NCBI RefSeq assembly: GCF_017305915.1
Contig: NZ_JAFKJN010000016.1
Span: 280,446-344,445 of the forward strand
Direction: 5' to 3'
Origin: Reyranella sp.
GTDB taxonomy: Bacteria > Pseudomonadota > Alphaproteobacteria > Reyranellales > Reyranellaceae
DNA: 64,000 bases
This document shows, in pieces, positions 35,622 through 44,118 of this stretch; within the stretch, counting starts at the first letter, position 1; every line of letters starts with the position of its first letter. The translations under genes and the position numbers were made by a program. The notes under the pieces were generated by a model, which saw nothing but the letters and a program-made list of their open reading frames with translations, did no database searches and was not told the DNA's origin.

Positions 35622-36854
35622 TCAGCCCGTACGATCGCCTTCGAGCTCGCGCGGCCGCAGGAGCGAGAACGCAATCAGCGCCAACGCCATCAGCGCGGCG
35701 ATCACCAGGAACGACAGGCCCCATCCGATCGGCGACATGCCGCCCGAGAGGTCGAGCGTCCAGCCGATCGCCAGCGGACCGACGAAGCCGCCGGCGTAGC
35801 CCAGCATCGAATGCACCGCGAGCGTGGCGCCGCGGCGCGCCGGATCGGCCGAGCCGGCGGCGCCCGCCGTGAGCGACGAGGAATCGAGCCAGATGATCAT
35901 GCCGTAGAGCACGATCAGCCCGACCGCGATCCAGTAGCTGCCGGCGCCGGCGAAGCCGATCATGGCGCCGACGACGATCGACAGCGCCATCGCCACCTGC
36001 ACCAGCCGGCGGCGGCCGAAGCGGATCGAGGCCTCGTTGCCGGCCACGCTGGTCAGGGTGCCGAGCAGGCCGAGCACGGCGATCACGACCGCGGGCGACA
36101 GCAGGCCGCTCGCCAGCCCGCTGCCCGCCGCCACCCAGGTCAGGAAGGCGACGCCCCAGCCGCGCAGCGCGTTCATCTCCAGCGTGTGCACGCAATAGGC
36201 CAGCGAGTAGGCGAAGGCCGAGCGGTTGCGCAGCACCGGGCGAAAGTCGAACAGCTTGCCCGGCTGCGCGGACTTCGCCGGCGGCGGCCGGCCGGGCACC
36301 GCCAGCGCCACCGTGAGCCAGGCGATCGCCGCGGTGAGCCCGGCGCTGGCAAAAGCGAGCCGCCAGCCGAAGGCCTGCGCCAGCAGCTCGCCCAGCACGT
36401 AGGACGCGGCACCCGAGATGCCGATGCTGGCGGCGTGGCCGGTGACCGCGCGCGACATCATCTTGGCGTCGACCTGGTCGGCGAGCAGCTTCAGCCCGGT
36501 CATGTAGGTGCCCGCCCAGCCGATTCCGGCCAGCCCGCGCAGCAGCAGCGCCGACCAGAAGCCGTCCGCCCAGGCGCCGAAGGCGACGTGCGCCACCGCC
36601 GTGCAACCGACGCCGAACAGATAGACGCGCTTGGCGTCGATGCGGTCGGTCAGCGTCACCAGCAGCGGCACCGAGATCATGTAGGTGGCGTAGAAGGCCG
36701 AGGTGATCCAGCCCGCCTCGCTGTTGCTGAGCGACCAGCGGCCCATCAGCTCGGGCAGCAGCACCGGCCAGTAGCCGGCACCGAGCTGCACGAAGACCTG
36801 TGCGGCGCAGACGATGGCGACAAGGCGGGCGGCCATCCGGCGGTCAGTCGGCAT
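35622..36854 (-). CDS. MFS transporter, last gene of the ars-side minus-strand run
   Basis: 410 residues with 12 predicted membrane helices. Motifs include 'LLVTLTDRIDAKRVYLFG' after helix 2 and 'LLRGLAGIGWAGTYMTGLKL' in helix 4. The ATG at 36854 overlaps the end of the upstream MFS gene by 11 bases, so both are translated from one message. The substrate is unknown. Placement downstream of arsM suggests, weakly, export of an arsenical or a helper role, but the pair could also be unrelated genes that joined the island's 3' end. It faces the EPS lyase gene across 201 bases. Confidence 0.85.
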   Translation of the reverse strand: MPTDRRMAARLVAIVCAAQVFVQLGAGYWPVLLPELMGRWSLSNSEAGWITSAFYATYMISVPLLVTLTDRIDAKRVYLFGVGCTAVAHVAFGAWADGFWSALLLRGLAGIGWAGTYMTGLKLLADQVDAKMMSRAVTGHAASIGISGAASYVLGELLAQAFGWRLAFASAGLTAAIAWLTVALAVPGRPPPAKSAQPGKLFDFRPVLRNRSAFAYSLAYCVHTLEMNALRGWGVAFLTWVAAGSGLASGLLSPAVVIAVLGLLGTLTSVAGNEASIRFGRRRLVQVAMALSIVVGAMIGFAGAGSYWIAVGLIVLYGMIIWLDSSSLTAGAAGSADPARRGATLAVHSMLGYAGGFVGPLAIGWTLDLSGGMSPIGWGLSFLVIAALMALALIAFSLLRPRELEGDRTG

Positions 36855-38019
36855 GAGCCTCCGCATAGGTCGCGGGCTTCCGCACGAGGCAAAGCGCACA
36901 GAAGGCGGACAGGCAGAGTCCCGCCGACACGAGCAGCACGTTGCCGCCCAGCCAATCGATCAGGAACGAAAAGCCCAACGGAGCTGCCGCCGACAGGAAA
37001 CGGGACGGCATTCCAAGGATGCCGAGCCGGTAACCGTAATTCTCCGGCCCGAAAATGGCCAACGGCACGGTTCCGCGCGCGATCGTCAGGATGCCATTGC
37101 CCGAGCCGTGAAGGACGGCGAAAGCGCTGGCCGCGACCCCACCGCCCGCCGCCAGGATGACGGCGGCTCCAATGGGATGCGTGAACGTCGCGAGCCGCGC
37201 CGAAACCACGGGATGGAAGCGGGCGAGAAAACTCGCCTCCAGAATTCGGGCGCCGACCTGGGCGGGACCGATCAACGCGCCCGCGGCAATGGCTTGAGCG
37301 TGCGAAGCGCCAGTCGCCTCCAGGATGCGCGGGAAGTGCGCCGCCATACCCGCGGTGACGATCCATGCGGCCGCGAACGCGAAGGCCAGGAGGATCATCG
37401 GCCGGTCTATCGGCACCGGCTTGTCCATCGCCTTCTTGTCCTCGGCCGTCACGGCCGGCCGCGGCAATGCCCAATAGTTGAGCGGCAAGGCGATGAAGAG
37501 ATGCAGCGCCGCCCAGACAAGGCAGGTGTCGCGCCAGCCGATGGTGGCAGCACCCCACGATGTCAGCGGCCAGCCGACCGTGCTGGCGAAGCCCGCGAGC
37601 AGCGTGATGCCGGTGATCGCGCCGCGCGCGTTGGTGCCATAGATGCGCCCGAGCACTGCAAAGGCGGCATCGTAGAGGCCGAAGCCCATGGCCACGCCGA
37701 GCACCAGCCAGGCCGCAATCAGCATCGGCAAGGAATGCGCGAACGCCAGCAACCCCAGGCCGGCCGCAAACAGGACATTGGACCCGGCGAGCATGCGGTT
37801 GCCGCCGCCGGCATCGCTCATGCGGCCCATGCGCGGCCCGAGCAGCGCCGAGATGATCAGCGAGACGGAGAAGATGCCGAACAGCCAGTTGGTCGACACA
37901 CCGGTGTCGTGGGCGATCGCGTCAGCGAGGACCGCCGGCAGGTAGTAGCTCGACGCCCAGGCGAGGGTTTGCGTCGAGCCCAGGACGATTATGGTGAACA
38001 GACGACCTTTGTTCATCAA
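36844..38019 (-). CDS. MFS transporter downstream of arsM
   Basis: 391 residues, 12 membrane helices. The first helix reads 'TIIVLGSTQTLAWASSYYLPAVLA', followed by LLGPRMGRMSDAGG in place of the classical DRxGRR loop. MFS proteins in this position of alphaproteobacterial ars clusters include arsenite and organoarsenical exporters such as ArsK and ArsP-like carriers, but I cannot assign it to one. It starts 43 bases after the arsM stop on the same strand, so co-transcription with arsM is likely. Its end overlaps the next MFS start. Confidence 0.85.
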   Translation of the reverse strand: MMNKGRLFTIIVLGSTQTLAWASSYYLPAVLADAIAHDTGVSTNWLFGIFSVSLIISALLGPRMGRMSDAGGGNRMLAGSNVLFAAGLGLLAFAHSLPMLIAAWLVLGVAMGFGLYDAAFAVLGRIYGTNARGAITGITLLAGFASTVGWPLTSWGAATIGWRDTCLVWAALHLFIALPLNYWALPRPAVTAEDKKAMDKPVPIDRPMILLAFAFAAAWIVTAGMAAHFPRILEATGASHAQAIAAGALIGPAQVGARILEASFLARFHPVVSARLATFTHPIGAAVILAAGGGVAASAFAVLHGSGNGILTIARGTVPLAIFGPENYGYRLGILGMPSRFLSAAAPLGFSFLIDWLGGNVLLVSAGLCLSAFCALCLVRKPATYAEAHAD

Positions 38020-38062
38020 CAGACCGACGCCACTATTGCACGCTCATGCATTGCGAGTATGG

Positions 38063-38854
38063 TCAGCTGGTCGGCTTCCATCCTTCGATAGCTGCCGAGG
38101 CGACGTACTTCTCGACGCCGCGACCGGGAGCCCAGGTCGCGATGAGGTCCCGGCTCTCAGGATGCACAGTTACGCGGATGGCGGTGAAGCCAGCGTCCGC
38201 AAGCCAGGTTTCGATCTGATGTGGAGGTGCCGCACCCACGACGCACCCGCAAATCAAAGTCGAATCGCAGGCGAGCTCGGGTGCCAGCGGCGCGGTGTTC
38301 ACCACGTCAGATATTGCCAGGCGACCGCCCGGCTTGAGCACGCGGAAAGCCTCACGGAAGACCTGCGCCTTGTCCGGCACGAGATTGATGACACAATTCG
38401 ACAGGATGACATCCGCCGTGTTGTCAGCGATGGGCAGGTGCTCGATTTCACCGAGACGAAACTCGACGTTGCCAGCCCCCACTTTCACTGCGTTCGCGCG
38501 CGCCTTGGCCAGCATTTCGTGTGTCATGTCCACGCCAATGACATGCCCCTGCGGGCCGACCTGCTTAGCCGCCAGAAAGCAATCGATGCCCGCGCCACTA
38601 CCCAGATCGACGACGACTTCGCCGGGCTTCATTTCTGCAATGGCCTGCGGATTGCCGCAGCCCAGTCCAAGATTTGCGTCGTCAGGCACGCCAGCAAGCT
38701 CCTCATTCGAGTAGCCCATTTGCTGTGACTTTTCACCGAGCGTCTTCGAGCTCGATCCGTCGCAACAGGACGGCGCGCAAGTGCCTGAAGAGGTACCCGC
38801 GGCGATATTGCCGTATCTCGCTCGAATCAGCGCTTTGACCTGGGTGGCATCCAT
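38063..38854 (-). CDS. arsM: arsenite S-adenosylmethionine methyltransferase
   Basis: 263 residues. The SAM site is [13 protein letters not shown] (81-93), and conserved arsenite-binding Cys residues can be placed at Cys66 ([10 protein letters not shown]), Cys154 ([12 protein letters not shown]) and Cys204 (ICGCVVGA), matching the three essential Cys of characterised ArsM enzymes. An N-terminal CAPSCC cluster is typical of many bacterial ArsM. It methylates As(III) to mono-, di- and trimethyl species using SAM and thiols. The ATG at 38854 follows a GAGAGGA element; the longer start to 38917 has no conservation. It lies 64 bases after the flavoprotein gene. Confidence 0.95.
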   Translation of the reverse strand: MDATQVKALIRARYGNIAAGTSSGTCAPSCCDGSSSKTLGEKSQQMGYSNEELAGVPDDANLGLGCGNPQAIAEMKPGEVVVDLGSGAGIDCFLAAKQVGPQGHVIGVDMTHEMLAKARANAVKVGAGNVEFRLGEIEHLPIADNTADVILSNCVINLVPDKAQVFREAFRVLKPGGRLAISDVVNTAPLAPELACDSTLICGCVVGAAPPHQIETWLADAGFTAIRVTVHPESRDLIATWAPGRGVEKYVASAAIEGWKPTS

Positions 38855-38918
38855 GGATCTGTCCTCTCTTCGCCTCTGATAGGTTGCCGGGACTGGTCTC
38901 GGGACGGCAAGACGCACG

Positions 38919-40331
38919 TTACGAGTTGCAGCCGCAGCCCACCTTGCCTTCTTCCTTGGCTTTGACGTCGGCGACGCAGCATCCGCTCACGGTGGCCGGT
39001 TCGGTCGGTTTCGGCGCCGGTCCACCGCAGCAGCCGGCGGCCGCTTCGGCCTCGGTCGGGGCAACGGTCGGTCCCGGACCCGAGCAGACACCGGTTTCCG
39101 GCAGCACCAGCTCGACCTTGGCAGCAGCCTCATGGTCGCCGGCGATCTCGGCTACGATCGAGCGCACCTGCTCGTAGCCGGTCATCATCAAGAACGTCGG
39201 CGCCCGCCCGTAGCTCTTCATGCCGGCGAGATAGAAGCCGGGCTCGGGCTGGGCGAGCTCGCGCGCACCGTGCGGCCGCACCGTGCCGCAGCTATGGATG
39301 TTGGGATCGATCAGCGGCGCCAGCGCAGCCGGACTCTCGACTGCGGGATCGAGCGACAGCCTGATCTCGCGCAGGAAGTCGAGTTGCGGTCGGAAGCCGG
39401 TGGCGACCACCAGCTCATCGACGGTGACCGAGCGACAGCACTGCGCCTTGCCGGTGGCAACGCGCAGCCGAGCACCGTCGCCCGCGATGTACGAGACCTT
39501 GAACCCCGCCTCGACGCGGATCTTGCCGCCGACGACGAGCGCCGCGAACGCCGCGCCCAGCGCGCCGCGTGCCGAGAGCTTGTCGTTGGCGCCACCGCCG
39601 AACGCCTTCTCCGGCTTGTCGCCGCGCGGCAGCCAGATGACCTCGGTCGCCGGCGCCTCTTCCTTCAGCCGCACCAGCTCGATCAGTGTGCCGATCGCCG
39701 AATGGCCGGCACCGAGCACCGCCACCGTCTTGCCCGCGTAGCGCGTGCGCTCGCGGCCGAACACGTCAGGCATGCCGTAGGCGATCTGCGGGTGATCGGC
39801 GTCCTCGCCGATCGCCGGCAGGCCATCGACACCGGCAGGATTGGGCGAGAACCAGGTCCCGGTCGCATCGATCACGGCGTCGGCCTCGAGCTGCTCCGGG
39901 CCCTTGCCGTTCTGGTAGCGGACGGTGAAGGGCTCGAAGGCGCGGCCATTGCTTTTCATCTTGTCAAAGCCGGCGCGGCCGACCGCGGTGATGCGGCTCG
40001 AGGTCTTGATGCGGTCCTTCAGCACCGTGCGCGTGGCCAGCGGTTCGAGGTAGCGGTCGACCAGCTCCTCGCCGGCCGGATACTCGCAGCCGACCGGGGC
40101 GTTCCAGCCGGTCGCCCTGAGCAACCGCTCCGCCGCCTTGTCGATGTTGTATTCCCACGGCGAGAACATGCGGACATGCCCCCACTGACGCACCGCGTGA
40201 GCGGCGTGCGGTCCCGCCTCCAGCACGACCGGTTCCAGCCCGCGTTCCAGGGCATGGGCGGCGGCGGCGAGACCGACGGGACCGGCGCCGAGGATGGCGA
40301 CCGTCTTCTTGGGGCTGAGTGCGTCCGGCAT
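38919..40331 (-). CDS. ars-cluster FAD/NAD(P)-dependent flavoprotein with cysteine-rich C-terminal tail
   Basis: 470 residues. The N-terminal FAD-binding motif is AILGAGPVGLAAAAH; a second dinucleotide site is VAVLGAGHSAIGTL near 205; the overall plan is that of flavin monooxygenase/thioredoxin-reductase-like proteins found in ars operons. The last ~60 residues are a low-complexity tail with seven Cys: GVCSG, AGCCGG, SGCCV and VGCGCNS, which looks made to bind a soft metal or As(III). The exact reaction is unknown; proposed roles in such operons include arsenical redox chemistry. An ArsR-type operator (40349-40365) lies just upstream, between this gene and arsR. Confidence 0.85.
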   Translation of the reverse strand: MPDALSPKKTVAILGAGPVGLAAAAHALERGLEPVVLEAGPHAAHAVRQWGHVRMFSPWEYNIDKAAERLLRATGWNAPVGCEYPAGEELVDRYLEPLATRTVLKDRIKTSSRITAVGRAGFDKMKSNGRAFEPFTVRYQNGKGPEQLEADAVIDATGTWFSPNPAGVDGLPAIGEDADHPQIAYGMPDVFGRERTRYAGKTVAVLGAGHSAIGTLIELVRLKEEAPATEVIWLPRGDKPEKAFGGGANDKLSARGALGAAFAALVVGGKIRVEAGFKVSYIAGDGARLRVATGKAQCCRSVTVDELVVATGFRPQLDFLREIRLSLDPAVESPAALAPLIDPNIHSCGTVRPHGARELAQPEPGFYLAGMKSYGRAPTFLMMTGYEQVRSIVAEIAGDHEAAAKVELVLPETGVCSGPGPTVAPTEAEAAAGCCGGPAPKPTEPATVSGCCVADVKAKEEGKVGCGCNS

Positions 40332-40348
40332 GGCTTTCTCCTATCCTA

Positions 40349-40365
40349 CTAGAATCATCGAAATA
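40349..40365. promoter_or_regulatory. predicted ArsR operator, copy 1
   Basis: CTAGAATCATCGAAATA. It differs by two central bases from the copy at 40754-40770 and shares the TCGAA core with the copy at 44975-44991. It lies 18 bases upstream of the flavoprotein start, between arsR and that gene, so it may give the downstream genes their own arsenite-responsive promoter. Confidence 0.7.
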
Positions 40366-40380
40366 TCAAGGCAAAAAAAC

Positions 40381-40710
40381 TCAGGCAGCCTTGAACAATT
40401 TCGCCAAGCCGCCCGGCGCGCAGGTCCCTTCGACACAGCATTCTTCCAGCATGTACTCGATCAGGCCGCGCATCATCGGGTAGTTGGTGTGGCAGATCAG
40501 CGTCGTGCCCTCGCGGGTCTGGGTCACCAGACCGACGCCGACCAGCGTCTTGAGATGATGCGACAGGGTCGAGGCGGCGATGTCGAGGCGTTCCTGAAGC
40601 TTGCCGACTGCCATCCCCTCCTCGCCGGCACGCACCAGCGTGCGGTAGATGCGGAGCCGGGTCGGGTTGCCCAGGGCTTCCAGGCGGACAGCGGCGTCAT
40701 CGAGCTTCAT
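40381..40710 (-). CDS. arsR: ArsR/SmtB family arsenite-responsive repressor
   Basis: 109 residues with a winged helix: 'NPTRLRIYRTLVRAGEEG', then the recognition region LDIAASTLSHHLKTLVGVGL. As(III)-binding Cys are likely Cys91, Cys92 and Cys97 (EECCVEGTC) near the C-terminus, which resembles the C-terminal triple-Cys site of AfArsR-type proteins rather than the alpha-3 site of E. coli ArsR. It represses the island until arsenite binds. Probable operators sit on both sides of the gene (40349-40365 and 40754-40770). Confidence 0.95.
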   Translation of the reverse strand: MKLDDAAVRLEALGNPTRLRIYRTLVRAGEEGMAVGKLQERLDIAASTLSHHLKTLVGVGLVTQTREGTTLICHTNYPMMRGLIEYMLEECCVEGTCAPGGLAKLFKAA

Positions 40711-40753
40711 GCACTTCAAGATAGTCGCGCGCGCGCCGTTGTCAACGGTATTT

Positions 40754-40770
40754 CTAGAATGTTCGAAATA
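40754..40770. promoter_or_regulatory. predicted ArsR operator, copy 2
   Basis: CTAGAATGTTCGAAATA, lying between acr3 and arsR, 44 bases upstream of the arsR start. TATTTC (40749-40754) and GAAATA (40765-40770) make it a 6-bp-arm inverted repeat. The AT-rich string stands out from GC-rich surroundings. It probably controls arsR autorepression. Confidence 0.75.
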
Positions 40771-40772
40771 GT

Positions 40773-41816
40773 TCAGGCCCGGCGCACCACCGCGTCGCCG
40801 TCCTCGTACCAGCGCTTGCTGGCGTTTGCGATGCGGACCACCGTCAGCATGACCGGCACCTCGATCAGCACGCCCACGACCGTGGCGAGAGTCGCGCCCG
40901 ACGAGAAGCCGAAGATGCTGATGGCGGCGGCCACGGCCAGCTCGAAGAAATTGCTGGCGCCGATCAAGGCCGAGGGGGCGGCGACGCAATGCGCCTCGCC
41001 CGACAGCCGGTTGAGCACATAAGCGAGGCCCGCGTTGAAATAGACCTGAATCAGGATCGGCACGGCGAGCAGCGCGATCGTGAGCGGCTGGCCGAGAATC
41101 TGATCGCCCTGGAAACCGAACAGCAGGACCAACGTAGCGAGCAGCGCTACCAAAGAGATCGGTTGCAAGCGCTTCAGCAGCTTCGCGAGCCCTTGCGTGC
41201 CCCCGCCTTTCAGCACGGCAGCCCGCACGACCTGCGCCAGGACCACCGGCACGACGATATAGAGGCCGACCGACAGCAGCAGCGTCTCCCAGGGCACGGT
41301 GATCGCCGAGAGGCCGAGCAGCAGGGCAACGATCGGCGCGAAGGCGAACACCATGATGGTGTCGTTGAGCGCCACCTGCGTCAGCGTGAAGTCCGGCTCG
41401 CCGTCCGTCAGGTTGCTCCACACGAACACCATCGCCGTGCAGGGTGCCGCGGCCAGCAGGATGAGCCCCGCGATGTAGCTGTCGATCTGGCCGGGCGGCA
41501 GCCAGGGGCGGAACAGATGGCCGATGAAGAACCAGCCGAGCAGCGCCATCGAGAACGGCTTGACCGCCCAGTTGATGAACAGGGTGACGCCGATGCCGCG
41601 CCAGTGCCGTCCGACCTGACCGATCGCGGCGAAGTCGACCTTGAGAAGCATCGGGATGATCATCAGCCAGATCAGCACGGCGACCGGCAGGTTGACGTGT
41701 GCGAGCTCGGCGCTGCCGACGGCATGGAAGAGACCGGGGAACAGGTGACCGAGGGCGACGCCGGCGACGATGCAGAGAGCGACCCAGAGCGTGAGATAGC
41801 GTTCGAAGAGCGACAT
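40773..41816 (-). CDS. acr3: arsenite efflux permease, ACR3 family
   Basis: 347 residues with ten predicted membrane helices. The hallmark Cys126 in helix 4 (LAAAPCTAMVFVWS) and Glu319 in helix 9-10 region (LIEVPVML) that are essential in Acr3 proteins are present, as is NFFELAVAAAISIFG. It exports As(OH)3/As(III) across the inner membrane, powered by the proton gradient. It follows arsJ with a 2-base gap, so the two are probably co-translated. The first Met at 41816 gives the usual short N-terminal tail. Confidence 0.95.
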   Translation of the reverse strand: MSLFERYLTLWVALCIVAGVALGHLFPGLFHAVGSAELAHVNLPVAVLIWLMIIPMLLKVDFAAIGQVGRHWRGIGVTLFINWAVKPFSMALLGWFFIGHLFRPWLPPGQIDSYIAGLILLAAAPCTAMVFVWSNLTDGEPDFTLTQVALNDTIMVFAFAPIVALLLGLSAITVPWETLLLSVGLYIVVPVVLAQVVRAAVLKGGGTQGLAKLLKRLQPISLVALLATLVLLFGFQGDQILGQPLTIALLAVPILIQVYFNAGLAYVLNRLSGEAHCVAAPSALIGASNFFELAVAAAISIFGFSSGATLATVVGVLIEVPVMLTVVRIANASKRWYEDGDAVVRRA

Positions 41817-41818
41817 TT

Positions 41819-43066
41819 TCACCGCAGAGCAGGCTGATGGTTCGACGGCGCGACCGATGCGTCGCGAAGCGGCAGCAGGAACGTGATGCCCCAGCACAGC
41901 AGAAGCATGGCCGCCGCTCCCACAAGGCAGGCGACGATGCCGCCGGTCTGATAGAGCGCGCCCGACAGCAGGATGCCGATCAACCGGCCGGCCGCGTTGG
42001 CGGCATAGTAGAAGCCGACATCCTCCGCCGCCTTTTCAGAGCCCGCGTAGGCGAGAATCAGGTAGGAGTGCAGCGAGGAATTGACGGCAAACGGCACGCC
42101 GAAGATTGCCAGGCCGGTCACCAAGACGATGTCGGGCCGCCACAGAAGCGGCTCGCGCAGCATCAGCGCCAGGAAGACCGGCACCGCAAACAGCAAACCG
42201 GCCCACACCCGGGCGTAGGGGATTTCCCTGCTGAGCCCGTCGGCACTACGAGCGACCAGCGACGGCGCCACAGCCTGGATCAGGCCGTAGCCGATCGTCC
42301 AGGCGGCGAGGAAGCCACCGACCTCGATGAACTTCCAGCCCGCGGCATAGAGGAAGACCGGCAGGCCGACCATGAACCAGACCTCGCGCGCGCCGAACAT
42401 GAAGATGCGCGCGGCCGCCAGCAGATTGACGCCGCGCGACTTGGCGAAGAACTCGCGCATGGTCTTGGACGACTTGGCCTTGCCGAGCTGCCGCGGCAGC
42501 GAGGCCATCCCGGCAAGGAAGATCACGCCAATGAGGCCGGCCATCAGCCACAACGCGCCCCTGAAGCCCAGCGCTTCGAGCAGCAGGCCGCCGAAGAAGA
42601 AGCCGACGCCCTTCATCGCGTTCTTGGAGCCGGTGAAATAGGCGACCCACCTGAAGAGCTGGCCCGAGCCTTCTGCCGACGTCGCTTTGATCGCCGACTT
42701 GGACGCGGTCTTGGTGAAGTCCTTGGCGAGGCCCGCAATGCCCTGCGCCGCCACCACCCAGGCGACGGACATCGCCATCGTCCAGCCGGGATCGAGCACG
42801 GACAGCATGACCAGGCCCGTCACCTGCAGCCCCTGCCCGATCGCCAGCATGCGCGGGATGCCGTAGCGGGTGGCGAGCCAGCCACCGCTCAGATTGGCGA
42901 CGATGCCGGCGAACTCGTAGAGCAGGAACAGGAACGCCAGCGTGAACGGCGAGTAGCCGAGCTGGAAGAAATGAAACAGCACCAGCATGCGCAACGCGCC
43001 GTCGACCAGGGTGAAGCCCCAGTAGGACGCGGTGACGATCAGGTAGTGCCGGGTGCCCGCGGTCAT
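41819..43066 (-). CDS. arsJ: organoarsenical (1-arseno-3-phosphoglycerate) efflux MFS protein
   Basis: 415 residues, 12 membrane helices. The opening '[27 protein letters not shown]', the [18 protein letters not shown] loop and the [17 protein letters not shown] loop are characteristic of ArsJ. Known ArsJ proteins export 1-arseno-3-phosphoglycerate, made when GAPDH uses arsenate in place of phosphate. The partner GAPDH gene is immediately upstream and overlaps its start (ATGA at 43063-43066), the diagnostic gap-arsJ pair. Confidence 0.93.
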   Translation of the reverse strand: MTAGTRHYLIVTASYWGFTLVDGALRMLVLFHFFQLGYSPFTLAFLFLLYEFAGIVANLSGGWLATRYGIPRMLAIGQGLQVTGLVMLSVLDPGWTMAMSVAWVVAAQGIAGLAKDFTKTASKSAIKATSAEGSGQLFRWVAYFTGSKNAMKGVGFFFGGLLLEALGFRGALWLMAGLIGVIFLAGMASLPRQLGKAKSSKTMREFFAKSRGVNLLAAARIFMFGAREVWFMVGLPVFLYAAGWKFIEVGGFLAAWTIGYGLIQAVAPSLVARSADGLSREIPYARVWAGLLFAVPVFLALMLREPLLWRPDIVLVTGLAIFGVPFAVNSSLHSYLILAYAGSEKAAEDVGFYYAANAAGRLIGILLSGALYQTGGIVACLVGAAAMLLLCWGITFLLPLRDASVAPSNHQPALR

Positions 43067-44109
43067 GACACGCCCGCATCGATCACGATGTTGGCCAGGT
43101 CGACCATGCGGCAGACATAGCCGATCTCGTTGTCGTACCACGCATAGACCTTGAGCAGCGTGCCGTCGGTCACCATGGTGCTCGGACCGTCCACGATCGA
43201 GCTGCGACTGTCGTTGCAATAGTCCGCCGACACCAGCGGCCGGCTCTCGAAGCCGAGGATGCCCGCGAGTCCGTCGCGGGCAGCGGACGCGAACAGCTCG
43301 TTGACCTCGGCCTCGCTGGTCGGACGCTTCAGCTCGAACACGCAGTCGGTCAGGCTGGCGTTGAGAACTGGCGCGCGCACGGCATGCCCGTTCAGCTTGC
43401 CCTTCAGTTCCGGATAGATCAGCGCAATCGCGGTCGCACTGCCGGTCGTCGTCGGCGACAGCGACGTCATCGCCGAACGGGCGCGCCGCAGGTCCTTGTG
43501 CGGCGCATCGACCACGACGTTGGTGTTGGTAGGGTCGTGGATCGTCGTGATCTGCCCGTGCCTGATGCCGATCGCTTCGTGCACGACCTTGACCACCGGC
43601 GCCAGGCAGTTGGTCGTGCACGAGGCCGCCGTCAGGAGCCTGTGCCGGCCGGGATCGTACAAGCCGTCGTTGACACCGACGACGACATTGAGCGCGCTAT
43701 CGTCCTTCACCGGAGCGGCGACGATCACCCGCTTCACGCCACGGTCGAAATACGGCTGCAGCTCCACAGGCTTCAGGAACTTGCCGGTGCATTCGAGAAC
43801 GATGTCGCAGCCGAGATCGCCCCACGGCACGCTGCCGGGCAGCGCATGCGCGCTGAAGCCCATTGACTTGTTTTCGATCCAGATCGTCCGATCGTCCTCG
43901 ACGCCGAACGAGCCGTGCCAACGGCCGTGCGTGCTGTCGAACTCAAGCAGATGCGCCGTCGCCGCCGCCCCGCCCTTGATCTCGTTCAGGTGCACGACGT
44001 CGAGTCGATTGTCGGCCTGCGGATCGCCCGCCACACGAGACACCGCGCCCATCGCCGCGCGCAGAGCCAGCCGCCCCATGCGGCCCATGCCGTTGATACC
44101 GACGCGCAT
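43063..44109 (-). CDS. ars-type glyceraldehyde-3-phosphate dehydrogenase (ArsJ partner)
   Basis: 348 residues. NAD-binding Rossmann start [15 protein letters not shown]; catalytic Cys164 in [11 protein letters not shown]; the later '[14 protein letters not shown]' signature is intact. As an ArsJ-associated GAPDH it converts glyceraldehyde-3-phosphate plus arsenate to 1-arseno-3-phosphoglycerate, which ArsJ expels, giving arsenate resistance without reduction. It differs from housekeeping GAPDH in the NAD loop (GRMGRL) and is encoded away from glycolytic genes. It starts 9 bases after the fusion gene stop. Confidence 0.93.
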   Translation of the reverse strand: MRVGINGMGRMGRLALRAAMGAVSRVAGDPQADNRLDVVHLNEIKGGAAATAHLLEFDSTHGRWHGSFGVEDDRTIWIENKSMGFSAHALPGSVPWGDLGCDIVLECTGKFLKPVELQPYFDRGVKRVIVAAPVKDDSALNVVVGVNDGLYDPGRHRLLTAASCTTNCLAPVVKVVHEAIGIRHGQITTIHDPTNTNVVVDAPHKDLRRARSAMTSLSPTTTGSATAIALIYPELKGKLNGHAVRAPVLNASLTDCVFELKRPTSEAEVNELFASAARDGLAGILGFESRPLVSADYCNDSRSSIVDGPSTMVTDGTLLKVYAWYDNEIGYVCRMVDLANIVIDAGVS

Positions 44110-44118
44110 CGCCCCCTC

